Shown: piece by piece, positions 50,794 through 58,405 of the stretch
Position numbering within the stretch: position 1 is the first letter of the stretch
How the letters are laid out: each line of letters starts with the position of its first letter
NCBI GenBank assembly: GCA_023336205.1
Contig: JALQCR010000018.1
Coordinates: 62,001-126,000, forward strand
Direction of reading: 5' to 3'
From: Pseudanabaena sp. Salubria-1
GTDB taxonomy: Bacteria > Cyanobacteriota > Cyanobacteriia > Pseudanabaenales > Pseudanabaenaceae
Length of the DNA stretch: 64,000 nt
Translations under genes and position numbers: made by a program
Notes under the pieces: generated by a model
Told to the model about the DNA's origin: nothing
The model's database searches: none
The model's input: the letters and a program-made list of their open reading frames with translations, nothing else

Positions 50794-51684
50794 CTAATGA
50801 ATATTTCCCACAGGCATATATTCTTGGATCAGCTTACGCTGACTGACCCGATCGCCTGCTGCTAACAAGCGATCGCCTGCTTCTTTTAGAGTTCTCAAGT
50901 CAAAACTTGGTGGACGAAATTCGGGTAAAGCTTCAGTACTATTAACTAAACGCAGCGATAAACGATCTAAACCAATTTCATAAACAAACTTGCGAACTTG
51001 CTCATCATACAAGCTTGATCGTAGTGAGCCAAAGAAATCAATCGAGCGATCAGGATACATATCCACAAGCCTCTCAATTTCCCATTGAGGAATCCCATCG
51101 GGAGCAAAAATGCCACTGACAATGCCAATACGATCGCTGCGATCGGGCATCCAGAAAAACTTCTCCATCCGACCATCACGCACCAACGGCGCATACAAAG
51201 TCGAGAAATCATTCCCTGTCACAATAATCGGTACGCGCCGAATCGGATTGCTGTCATAACTCCCTGGTAACTGCACATTAGTTGGGTTGTCAGCAATATT
51301 CATCAAAGTCGCATTCACCAACTGTGTATTGACAGTATATTGGGTCGTGCTATCAACCCGTCCCGCCCCCGCATCTAGATCGTTAATCAAGAGAGCGCAC
51401 ATCTTGCCCCGCACCTTGACCAACTCCGATGCTTCACGATAACGCATTCTAATCAGCCTTGCAGGATCACCTGCATCAGGGCTTTCCAACTCACCACCAG
51501 ACATTCTAATCGGCTCAATGCCAAGCCGCTCAAAAGCTAATTCGCATTGAAATGATTTCCCCTCGCCTTTGCCACCATGAATACCTAAAATCAGCGGGAC
51601 ATTTACATTGGGCAGCTTCATGAAGTTCTTAGCAAGATGGACAGCTAATTTATCCAAAAAACGCGGTGAAATGTAATAAGACAT
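50794..51684 (-). CDS. rca: Rubisco activase-like AAA+ protein
   Basis: The 296-residue AAA+ protein is closely similar to plant and cyanobacterial Rca: Walker A G-I-H-G-G-K-G-E-G-K-S-F-Q (about 34-46), Walker B L-L-I-N-D-L-D-A-G-A-G-R (about 97-108), I-I-V-T-G-N-D-F-S (sensor 1) and R-D-G-R-M-E-K-F-F-W (arginine-finger region). Rca remodels inhibited Rubisco. It lacks the C-terminal small-subunit-like domain found in some cyanobacterial Rca, so carboxysome targeting would need another route. It is separated from psbT by a strong terminator. Confidence 0.87.
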   Translation of the reverse strand: MSYYISPRFLDKLAVHLAKNFMKLPNVNVPLILGIHGGKGEGKSFQCELAFERLGIEPIRMSGGELESPDAGDPARLIRMRYREASELVKVRGKMCALLINDLDAGAGRVDSTTQYTVNTQLVNATLMNIADNPTNVQLPGSYDSNPIRRVPIIVTGNDFSTLYAPLVRDGRMEKFFWMPDRSDRIGIVSGIFAPDGIPQWEIERLVDMYPDRSIDFFGSLRSSLYDEQVRKFVYEIGLDRLSLRLVNSTEALPEFRPPSFDLRTLKEAGDRLLAAGDRVSQRKLIQEYMPVGNIH

Positions 51685-51727
51685 ACAGATTAATTTTGAC
51701 GACTAACAGTAATTTACACTACAAGGC

Positions 51728-51763
51728 AAATAAAAAAGCCCGCCTAGGCGGGCTTTTTTATTT
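51728..51763. terminator. Bidirectional terminator of psbBT
   Basis: Perfect palindrome AAATAAAAAAGCCCGCC-TA-GGCGGGCTTTTTTATTT. It begins at the psbT stop codon. Confidence 0.88.
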
Positions 51764-51869
51764 ACTTCTTGTCTTTAGAAGCGACCTTAGGAGGTTCGCG
51801 GAAGAAGATTGCAAAGAAGAACAAACCAATCAAACAAGCGAAAATTAAAGTGTAAGTGAGAGCTTCCAT
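51762..51869 (-). CDS. psbT: Photosystem II protein PsbT
   Basis: This 35-residue single-helix protein of the photosystem II core sits at the dimer interface and supports the QA site. The sequence M-E-A-L-T-Y-T-L-I-F-A-C-L-I-G-L-F-F-F-A-I-F-F then R-E-P-P-K is almost the family consensus. It starts 6 nt after the psbB stop and is cotranscribed with it, the standard cyanobacterial psbB-psbT order. Confidence 0.95.
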   Translation of the reverse strand: MEALTYTLIFACLIGLFFFAIFFREPPKVASKDKK

Positions 51870-51875
51870 GTAATT

Positions 51876-53405
51876 TTATGCCTCAACAGCGCGAGTAGAT
51901 TTATCGCCAACTTTTTGGAATGCGCCCCATTCAACTTGCTCTTCGCTCATTTCTGGGTCAACCCCAGCAAACACATCGCGGAACAAGGTGCGAGCACCAT
52001 GCCAAATGTGACCAAAGAAGAAGAACAGCGCAAATACTGCATGTCCAAAGGTAAACCAACCACGAGGGCTAGTACGGAACACACCATCAGAATTGTTCTT
52101 TTCTTGATCGAATTCAAAGATTTCGCCTAGCTGAGCTTGACGAGCATACTTCTTAACCGAAGGAGCATCAGTAAAGGTTTTGCCATTTAACGCGCCGCCA
52201 ACAAAGGCTACTTTCACGCCAGTTTGCTCAACACTATACTTAGACTCAGCACGACGGAAAGGAATGTCTGCTCTGACAACACCATCTTGGTCTTGGAGAA
52301 CTACAGGGAAAGTTTCAAAGAAGTTAGGCAAACGACGAACAAAAAGTTCACGACCTTCACCATCTTTGAAAATTGGATGCCCTTGCCAACCTTGAGCAAC
52401 ACCATCACCATTATTCATAGGACCAACGCGGAACAAACCACCTTTAGCAGGGCTGTTACCAACATAGTCATAGAAAGCAAGTTTGTCAGGAATTTTCGAC
52501 CAAGCTTCTTCAGCACTCAAACCAGCATTTAGACCAGTTTGGACACGACGAGAAATTTCTTGTTGGAAAGAGTTGCTATCCCACTGATAGCGGGTAGGTC
52601 CAAACAATTCGATCGGGGTTGCAGCCGATCCGTACCACATGGTTCCAGCGACAACGAAAGCAGCAAAAAATACAGCCGCAATACTGCTAGAAAGTACGGT
52701 CTCGATGTTACCCATACGCAGAGCTTTGTACAAACGCTCTGGTGGACGCACGGTCAGGTGGAATAGACCAGCAACGATACCAACGATACCCGCAGCAATG
52801 TGGTGAGCCACAATACCACCAGCATTGAAGGGGTTAAATCCGTTAGGTCCCCATTCAGGGGCAACAGGTCCAACATGTCCAGTCAAGCCATAGGCATCAG
52901 AGATCCACATACCAGGTCCAAATAAACCAGTTTGGTGGAATGCGCCGAAGCCAAAGCAGAGTAAGCCAGATAAAAATAGGTGAATACCAAACATTTTAGG
53001 CAAATCCAATGCTGGCTCACCTGTGCGAGGATCTCTAAATAGTTCTAGATCCCAGTTAACCCAGTGCCAAATAGCAGCAAGGAAGAGTAAACCAGAAAGT
53101 ACGATGTGTGCTAGAGCGACACCTTCAAAAGACCAAAAACCGGGGTCGGCAACTTGTTCACCAGTGATTGTCCAGCCGCTCCAAGAATTGGTAATGCCAA
53201 GACGAGTCATGAAAGGCATTACGAACATACCTTGCCGCCACATGGGGTTGAGGACGGGGTCACTGGGGTCAAAAATTGCTAGCTCATAAAGCGCCATCGA
53301 GCCTGCCCACCCTGCTACGAGAGCAGTGTGCATCAGGTGCGTGGCAATCAGTCTTCCTGGATCGTTCAGGAGAACTGTATGCACTCGATACCAGGGTAAT
53401 CCCAT
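51876..53405 (-). CDS. psbB: Photosystem II CP47 chlorophyll-binding protein
   Basis: CP47 is a core antenna of photosystem II. The 509-residue protein begins M-G-L-P-W-Y-R-V-H-T-V-L-L-N-D-P-G-R, has six membrane helices with chlorophyll-ligating His residues (for example H-L-M-H-T-A-L-V-A-G-W, A-H-I-V-L-S-G, G-I-H-L-F-L-S-G, A-H-H-I-A-A-G-I), the large lumenal loop E (about residues 260-445), and the terminal F-G-H-I-W-H-G-A-R. The length is as expected. It forms an operon with psbT. Confidence 0.98.
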   Translation of the reverse strand: MGLPWYRVHTVLLNDPGRLIATHLMHTALVAGWAGSMALYELAIFDPSDPVLNPMWRQGMFVMPFMTRLGITNSWSGWTITGEQVADPGFWSFEGVALAHIVLSGLLFLAAIWHWVNWDLELFRDPRTGEPALDLPKMFGIHLFLSGLLCFGFGAFHQTGLFGPGMWISDAYGLTGHVGPVAPEWGPNGFNPFNAGGIVAHHIAAGIVGIVAGLFHLTVRPPERLYKALRMGNIETVLSSSIAAVFFAAFVVAGTMWYGSAATPIELFGPTRYQWDSNSFQQEISRRVQTGLNAGLSAEEAWSKIPDKLAFYDYVGNSPAKGGLFRVGPMNNGDGVAQGWQGHPIFKDGEGRELFVRRLPNFFETFPVVLQDQDGVVRADIPFRRAESKYSVEQTGVKVAFVGGALNGKTFTDAPSVKKYARQAQLGEIFEFDQEKNNSDGVFRTSPRGWFTFGHAVFALFFFFGHIWHGARTLFRDVFAGVDPEMSEEQVEWGAFQKVGDKSTRAVEA

Positions 53406-53464
53406 TGCAAATGTTCCTTAATCTATGTAGTGAGTAAGATCTTAACGATTCTTAATTTTAATTT

Positions 53465-53494
53465 ATGATAATTGATCCTGACTTAAGGTATCAA
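53465..53494 (-). promoter_or_regulatory. Candidate psbB promoter
   Basis: On the minus strand TTGATA and TATCAT are separated by 18 bases, about 60 bp before the psbB ATG; this fits a sigma-70-type promoter. The match is by eye only. Confidence 0.35.
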
Positions 53495-53609
53495 CTCAAA
53501 TACTTAAAGTAATGTAAGCAAATTCCATCTTCAGGATCGTTAAATCAGTCGGGTTATTTTATTTGTAACATCATAATAAACTATTCCTTCCGATTGATTG
53601 CGATAAAAC

Positions 53610-53652
53610 CCAAAAACTAAGGATAGAGCTCGGCGTTACCCTTAGTTTTTGA
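53610..53652. terminator. Terminator of the glycerate kinase gene
   Basis: CAAAAACTAAGG pairs with CCTTAGTTTTTG around a 17-nt loop, just beyond the glyk stop on the minus strand. Confidence 0.6.
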
Positions 53653-53654
53653 GC

Positions 53655-54767
53655 CTAAATCCTTATCGAGCATATGTTTTTGTGGGAAATTTTTATCGGT
53701 AGGTGCGATCGCGATATTTGCACAACTAAGTCAGCGTATGCAGCGCTGTTGTCAAAATCAGTTATGCGAGGCATGAATAATTCAGGGTGTAGCGCTTTCC
53801 AAAAATATTCGACAAATTGAGTAATTTCTTGATCGTTCATGCCAGCTTTACCCGTTGCCATGAGTTTATGTTCTGCCTCAATCCGCCATTGGAGACTGTA
53901 GTTATAATCTTCAGGCACAAGCACGATCAGGTGATCTAGGTATTCCCAGAGTGGCAAGTAGTTGTAGAGATTGGCATTACATTCGAGGGCAAATTCGCGA
54001 TCGCTTTCCGACAAAATTGGCGGTACAAAATTACGAAATGCAGAAATCGGTAGCGGGCGCATCCCCACAAACCAGCCTTCAAACAAAACAATATCTGCTC
54101 CATAAGAAATTTCAGGCTCGATGCGATCGCCTGCACCGTGATGCAGAGATTTATCAAAACGAGGAATCTCAATTGGTTGTGAGCTACCTAAAGGTCGATC
54201 GCGCAGTTGATGCAAAACCTGAATGCCTAGATCTACGTCGTGAGTACTCGGTGGTCCTCGCCAAATAAGATCAGGACAGCGATCTTGTAATTTTTGGCGA
54301 TCGGCATAGGTTTTATAGAGATCATCAAGAGAAATACTGAGAAAAGTTTTACCAAGATGTAGCAGCAAAACTTTGAGAACAATACCTAATGTAGTTTTGC
54401 CAGTGCCTTGACCACCTAACAAGCCTTGGATAAAGGTTCTTCCAATTTTTTCTTGCTGATTGGCTAGGCTTTGAGCGAGGGGAAGCCAATAATGCCAGAG
54501 CATGGGCAATATTGCCCATGCTGGATCAACTTGAATATTGTGAGAGGCTAAAACCTGAGAAATTTTTGGGTAAGCCGATCTAAGAAGCTGCGATCGCTGA
54601 TCAACTATTTTTGTAAAAGCTTTTATATCAGAGGAATCTATGCCTAAAGACCATTGACAAAAACTATAATCTCTTAGTTCATTTACCAATAGTTCATAAT
54701 CTAAGCTGGTTAGGCAGTCGCCACGAACTATTTGTTCAAAAATTCTTATAGGTATATTTTTAATCAT
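53655..54767 (-). CDS. Glycerate 3-kinase (GLYK-like)
   Basis: The last photorespiratory enzyme phosphorylates glycerate. The 370-residue protein has a P-loop G-L-L-G-G-Q-G-T-G-K-T-T-L (about 112-124), S-L-D-D-L-Y-K-T-Y (about 145-153), R-G-P-P-S-T-H-D (about 170-177), P-R-F-D-K-S-L-H and V-L-F-E-G-W-F-V-G (about 220-228), all typical of plant/cyanobacterial GLYK. It keeps the extended N-terminal region. It is a neighbour of psbBT and near rca, but no operon links them. Confidence 0.88.
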   Translation of the reverse strand: MIKNIPIRIFEQIVRGDCLTSLDYELLVNELRDYSFCQWSLGIDSSDIKAFTKIVDQRSQLLRSAYPKISQVLASHNIQVDPAWAILPMLWHYWLPLAQSLANQQEKIGRTFIQGLLGGQGTGKTTLGIVLKVLLLHLGKTFLSISLDDLYKTYADRQKLQDRCPDLIWRGPPSTHDVDLGIQVLHQLRDRPLGSSQPIEIPRFDKSLHHGAGDRIEPEISYGADIVLFEGWFVGMRPLPISAFRNFVPPILSESDREFALECNANLYNYLPLWEYLDHLIVLVPEDYNYSLQWRIEAEHKLMATGKAGMNDQEITQFVEYFWKALHPELFMPRITDFDNSAAYADLVVQISRSHLPIKISHKNICSIRI

Positions 54768-54978
54768 TTCCTTACATAAAGAGGCTTCCGCATGATTTAG
54801 CCTATTAGTCAGCTATACAGATTACAAATTTACAAAAATTAAGCTAGCAATTAACAATTATTTAACCTAGAATAAACTCGTGAGTAATTATACGCAGGCT
54901 CCTCCACAAAAAAACTACATATAGTTACTTGCATTCAAATCACGTAGATCCCTTACTAAACAGAAAATAATTACAACT

Positions 54979-55377
54979 ATGAACTTGAAAGCTCTCTTAA
55001 TCGTTGCCAGTCTTGGTTTGTCTGCTGGACTAGTTTCTTGCGCTACCGAAACCCCAGCTCCTAAAGCTACTCCAGCCGCTACATCAGCTCCAGCTGCTAC
55101 TCCTGCAAAGGATAAGGCTGATGCTCCTAAGACTGACTCAATGGCTAAACCTGATGCTGCTAAAGATGCTAAGCCTAGCGATGCAATGAAGTCTGATAAG
55201 CCTGCTGCTACCGATGCTGCTAAAGACAAGGCTGCTACCGATGCTAAGCCTGGCGATGCAATGGCTAAGCCTGATGCTGCTGCTAAAGATGCTAAGCCTG
55301 CTGATGCAAGCAAGCCTGCTGATGCAACAGCAACTCCTGCTGCAACTCCTGCTGATGCAACCAAAAAGCCTCAGTAG
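54979..55377 (+). CDS. Low-complexity Ala/Lys/Pro/Asp lipoprotein
   Basis: This 132-residue lipoprotein has a signal peptide (residues 1-20) with lipobox L-V-S-C (Cys21). The mature part is entirely low complexity, built from A-K-P-D-A-A-K-D-A-K-P and similar repeats, so it is likely unstructured and extended, perhaps spanning the periplasm. No catalytic motif is seen. The antisense frame is also open, but only because of the repeat composition. Confidence 0.75.
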   Translation: MNLKALLIVASLGLSAGLVSCATETPAPKATPAATSAPAATPAKDKADAPKTDSMAKPDAAKDAKPSDAMKSDKPAATDAAKDKAATDAKPGDAMAKPDAAAKDAKPADASKPADATATPAATPADATKKPQ

Positions 55378-55392
55378 TATTTTGAATTAATC

Positions 55393-55435
55393 AAACAAAA
55401 AAGAGGTGAAGCAAAGCATCACCTCTTTTTTGTTT
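55393..55435. terminator. Terminator of the lipoprotein gene
   Basis: AAACAAAAAAGAGGTG pairs with CACCTCTTTTTTGTTT around a loop of about 10 nt. Confidence 0.85.
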
Positions 55436-55495
55436 AATGCGGAGATTGATTCGGCTAGAATCGAGGCAAATATTGACAGTATTGTAGATATAGCT

Positions 55496-56071
55496 ATGCG
55501 ATCGCCCACTCAAACTTTAGCCGCTAAAACTTTTCATTGGGTAAGCTTGGTTAGTCTATTCTTGATGATTACCAGTGGTTTACAGATTTATAATGCCAAT
55601 CCTGTCTTTGGAGGACGAGGGGGTATTCATATACCGCCAATTTTAGGGCTAGGGGGATGGCTCGCGGGGGGCAGACATTGGCACTTTGCCTCGATGTGGG
55701 TTTTTATACTGAATTTAGCTTGGTATGGTGTTTATGTGTTGCTAACACAAAGGTGGCGACATCGGTTTGTTAGTGGAAAAGATATGAAAGCCTTGGTGGT
55801 TAGCCAAAATGACAAGCGTAAAAACTATGCTTGGCATCGAATTGTTTATTCATTGTTGATTCCGATTTTGTTGATATCGATTTATTCAGGGCTAGGAATG
55901 TATAAGCCTGCTCAGTTTTATTGGATTGTTGATAGCTTTGGGGGGTGGGATGCTCTGCGAATTACGCATTTTATGGCTGTGCCAATTACGCTGATTTTAG
56001 GTGGTATTCATTCACAGTTAGGTCGAAAAGTGGGAGGCGATCGCCTTCTTGATTCAATGTTTTGGGAGTAA
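55496..56071 (+). CDS. Cytochrome b-type membrane protein (partner of the Mo oxidoreductase)
   Basis: The 191-residue cytochrome b561/b6-like protein has four membrane helices (about 15-35, 65-85, 115-135, 160-178). Candidate haem His residues are in F-H-W-V-S (about 13), R-H-W-H-F-A-S-M-W (about 60), A-W-H-R-I-V-Y and T-H-F-M-A-V-P-I. It probably passes electrons to the molybdopterin enzyme encoded 67 bp downstream, as in MsrQ-MsrP pairs, although the fold is of the b561/DUF4405 type rather than MsrQ itself. The ATG at 55496 is used because an earlier in-frame start lies in the terminator hairpin. Confidence 0.82.
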   Translation: MRSPTQTLAAKTFHWVSLVSLFLMITSGLQIYNANPVFGGRGGIHIPPILGLGGWLAGGRHWHFASMWVFILNLAWYGVYVLLTQRWRHRFVSGKDMKALVVSQNDKRKNYAWHRIVYSLLIPILLISIYSGLGMYKPAQFYWIVDSFGGWDALRITHFMAVPITLILGGIHSQLGRKVGGDRLLDSMFWE

Positions 56072-56093
56072 GTAGTTTGGCTCTTTGGGGATT

Positions 56094-56130
56094 AATAGCA
56101 AAGGCAGCGCTTAGCGCTGCCTTTGCTATA
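56094..56130. terminator. Hairpin between the cytochrome b and Mo oxidoreductase genes
   Basis: ATAGCAAAGGCAGCGC pairs with GCGCTGCCTTTGCTAT around a 2-3-nt loop. If it terminates, the pair is only partly cotranscribed. Confidence 0.65.
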
Positions 56131-56138
56131 TTTAAGTT

Positions 56139-56882
56139 ATGTCACAAGAACCTGAACAAAAACAACAAAACTCAGAAATTGAGTTTGATGATACCGATTT
56201 AGTCCCGCGCCGCCGCTTTTTAACTTTGGCAGGCGCAGGTCTACTAACGATTGGCTTTGGCAGCTTGGCGGAAGGTTTTGTGGGTGGTCTATCGGAGCCA
56301 TTAAACCAGCAGGTTGAGTCATTAATTTTTAAGCCACAGCAGCCTGTACCAGAATTTTCAATTAGTGCGATCGAGCCAGAGAAATTAATTATTAATAGTT
56401 TCCGAGGTACACCAGCGATTAATCCTCTCGCTTATCGACTCACTATTGACGGTGAAGTAAATAATCCTTTAAGTCTGAGTATAGAAGATCTCCAAAAATT
56501 TCCATTTACAAGCATGGTCATCAGTCATGTATGTGTTGAGGGCTGGGCGGCGATCGTGCAATGGGGAGGCTTGAGGTTGCAAGATTTATTAGCGATCGCT
56601 AAGCCAGCACCCCAATCTAAATATGTCTATTTCTATTCGGCAGATGGCTATTATGAAAGCTGGGATCTTGACTCGGTAATACATCCTCAAACCTTGATGG
56701 CATATCAAAAAAATGGACAGCCCCTAACACCAGAAAACGGCGCACCGTTGCGTCTTGCCTCACCAGTAAAGCTTGGCTACAAGCTCAGTAAATGGGTTAC
56801 GAGAATTCAGCTTACGAGCAAGCTAGGTGAAAAACGCGGTTATTGGGAAGATTTGGGCTATGAATGGTATGCAGGTCTATAA
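56139..56882 (+). CDS. Molybdopterin-dependent oxidoreductase (sulfite-oxidase fold)
   Basis: The 247-residue periplasmic enzyme has a Tat signal R-R-R-F-L-T-L-A-G-A-G (about 24-34) and the SUOX-fold domain. The likely Mo-ligating Cys is in H-V-C-V-E-G-W (about 130-136), followed by W-G-G-L-R-L-Q-D-L, A-D-G-Y-Y-E-S-W-D, N-G-A-P-L-R-L and V-K-L-G-Y-K-L-S-K-W-V (cofactor and substrate regions). The family includes MsrP, which repairs oxidised methionines. The substrate is not certain. It is paired with the cytochrome b gene upstream. An IS5 element follows 6 nt after the stop. Confidence 0.88.
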   Translation: MSQEPEQKQQNSEIEFDDTDLVPRRRFLTLAGAGLLTIGFGSLAEGFVGGLSEPLNQQVESLIFKPQQPVPEFSISAIEPEKLIINSFRGTPAINPLAYRLTIDGEVNNPLSLSIEDLQKFPFTSMVISHVCVEGWAAIVQWGGLRLQDLLAIAKPAPQSKYVYFYSADGYYESWDLDSVIHPQTLMAYQKNGQPLTPENGAPLRLASPVKLGYKLSKWVTRIQLTSKLGEKRGYWEDLGYEWYAGL

Positions 56883-56888
56883 GTAAAT

Positions 56889-57827
56889 AGACCTCTTGCA
56901 GAACCAAAAACATGTTAGATTTATAAGCTTTTTATCAGAACTCAAATTAAGCGATGAAATACGAAGCCAGTCAAAATCTATCAGCGACAGAATTTAAACG
57001 GTTATTTGGAGTAAGAAGAGAAACATTTGCTCAAATGACGGAACTAATGCAACAAGCAGCCCAAAGCAAAGGACAAGGTGGTGTAGAACCAAAGCTAAGT
57101 CTAGAAGACCAAATATTGGTTACTTTGCAGTATTGGCGTGAATATCGCACCTATTTTCATATTGCTAGCGACTGGGAAGTGTCAGAATCGACGATTTGCC
57201 GCATCGTCAAAAAAGTAGAAAATGTCTTAATTAAATCGAAAAAGTTTCGGTTAGCAGGAAAAAAGTCATTATGGCAGGAGAAGGCTCCAGCCATAATTGC
57301 CATTGATGTAACTGAGACAAAGGTTGAGCGCCCTAAATATCACCAGAAACATTTTTATAGCGGTAAGAAAAAGCATCATGCCCTCAAAGCCCAATTGGTG
57401 GTCGATCTGACTAATTTCAAGATAGTTTGTACCGCTTACGGTAAGGGCAAGCAGCATGATTTCTCATTATTCAAGGCAAGTGGAGTTCATTTTCACGCAC
57501 AGACACAAGGTTTGGCAGACAAGGGTTATCAAGGCTTACAAAAGTTGCATCCTAACTCGCAAATTCCTATCAAAAAGCCTCAAAATGGCTCATTATCCAA
57601 GGAGGATAAGCGTTTTAATCGCCAACTTGCACGTCAACGTATTGCGATTGAGCATGTTAATCGTCGCTTGAAGATTTTTAAGATTCTCTCTTTACCTTAT
57701 CGTAATCGTCGTCGTCGTTTTGGTTTGCGTTGTAATTTGATTGCCGCCATTTATAACTTTGAAGTCGCTCTTGTTGCTTCTAAAACTTTCTCTGCTCTGG
57801 ATTAATTTTCAGTTCTGCAAGAGGTCT
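56889..57827 (+). mobile_element. IS5-family insertion sequence
   Basis: The 939-bp element has inverted repeat AGACCTCTTGCAGAAC at both ends and target duplication AAT (56886-56888 and 57828-57830). It inserted in intergenic DNA just beyond the Mo oxidoreductase gene. Confidence 0.9.
56954..57805 (+). CDS. IS5-family transposase
   Basis: The 283-residue single-frame protein has an N-terminal HTH region (S-E-S-T-I-C-R-I-V-K) and the DDE_4-type core: A-I-D-V-T-E-T (first Asp, about 116), L-A-D-K-G-Y-Q-G (second Asp, about 178) and R-I-A-I-E-H-V-N-R-R-L-K (Glu, about 231), as in IS5/IS1031 elements. It looks intact. Confidence 0.9.
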   Translation: MKYEASQNLSATEFKRLFGVRRETFAQMTELMQQAAQSKGQGGVEPKLSLEDQILVTLQYWREYRTYFHIASDWEVSESTICRIVKKVENVLIKSKKFRLAGKKSLWQEKAPAIIAIDVTETKVERPKYHQKHFYSGKKKHHALKAQLVVDLTNFKIVCTAYGKGKQHDFSLFKASGVHFHAQTQGLADKGYQGLQKLHPNSQIPIKKPQNGSLSKEDKRFNRQLARQRIAIEHVNRRLKIFKILSLPYRNRRRRFGLRCNLIAAIYNFEVALVASKTFSALD

Positions 57828-57926
57828 AATAAAGCGCAATGCATCTAATTTACTGTATATTAAATTTTGTTACGAGTTTCATGATATATTCAGTCTATAG
57901 CGCTCTGCGTAGATCAGGTAACGTCC

Positions 57927-58127
57927 ATGCGTTTAATTTTTACATCTAATTTTAATAAGTTTCAATCTATCAATGCGACCCAAGCATGGTCTCTTTTCTT
58001 GACAGGCTGTAAAAAAGATGATTCCTTTGGTAAAAATCCAATGATTGGCAAATATCTAACGGTTGCTATTTTAGGTTCAGTTATTGCCCAAATTTTAGAA
58101 GCAATTTTAATAAGTAACTCGGCATAA
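57927..58127 (+). CDS. Small hypothetical protein with a C-terminal hydrophobic segment
   Basis: The 66 codons from an ATG have no recognised family. The C-terminal part (Y-L-T-V-A-I-L-G-S-V-I-A-Q-I-L-E-A-I-L-I, about 43-62) could be one membrane helix. It lies alone between two IS elements and no clear ribosome site precedes it. It may be real or a chance frame. Confidence 0.35.
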   Translation: MRLIFTSNFNKFQSINATQAWSLFLTGCKKDDSFGKNPMIGKYLTVAILGSVIAQILEAILISNSA

Positions 58128-58172
58128 TTAAAAACCTAAAAACTGCGTCTGCTTATACATAGCAATGGAAAT

Positions 58173-58405
58173 TTAAAACATAATCGCAGTATTTCTGTCT
58201 TTTTTATTAGTATGAAATAGATACTTCATCACCTCTTCCCGATTAGGGACTTGCGACTTAATAAAGTACCATACCAAATAATAATTAGTAGGGCAGCAAA
58301 ACCGCCCCAATGATTTCTCGATAATCTGGATTAGTATCTTATTTTCTCGTAAGTCCCTTAGATAACCAATGCCTTCATTTATTCTTCCCAGTTGCAAAAA
58401 TTCTT
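58173..58405 (-). CDS. Hypothetical fragment truncated by ISL3
   Basis: About 77 codons are open on the minus strand, with a start only inside the adjacent ISL3 end. Without the IS, a TAA lies directly upstream (A-A-C-T-A-A at the target), so no good native start exists. Features such as Y-L-R-D-L-R-E-N and Y-L-V-W-Y-F-I-K are protein-like but not recognised. Low confidence. Confidence 0.3.

Noticed and set aside
54915..55364. Antisense open frame opposite the lipoprotein gene
   Set aside because: It is open only because the repeat codons read Ala/Ser/Leu on the other strand. The plus-strand frame has a signal peptide, lipobox and terminator.
55406..55495. Longer N-terminus for the cytochrome b protein
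   Set aside because: The start lies inside the terminator hairpin of the preceding gene and the extra residues do not resemble the family; the ATG at 55496 opens the first conserved segment.
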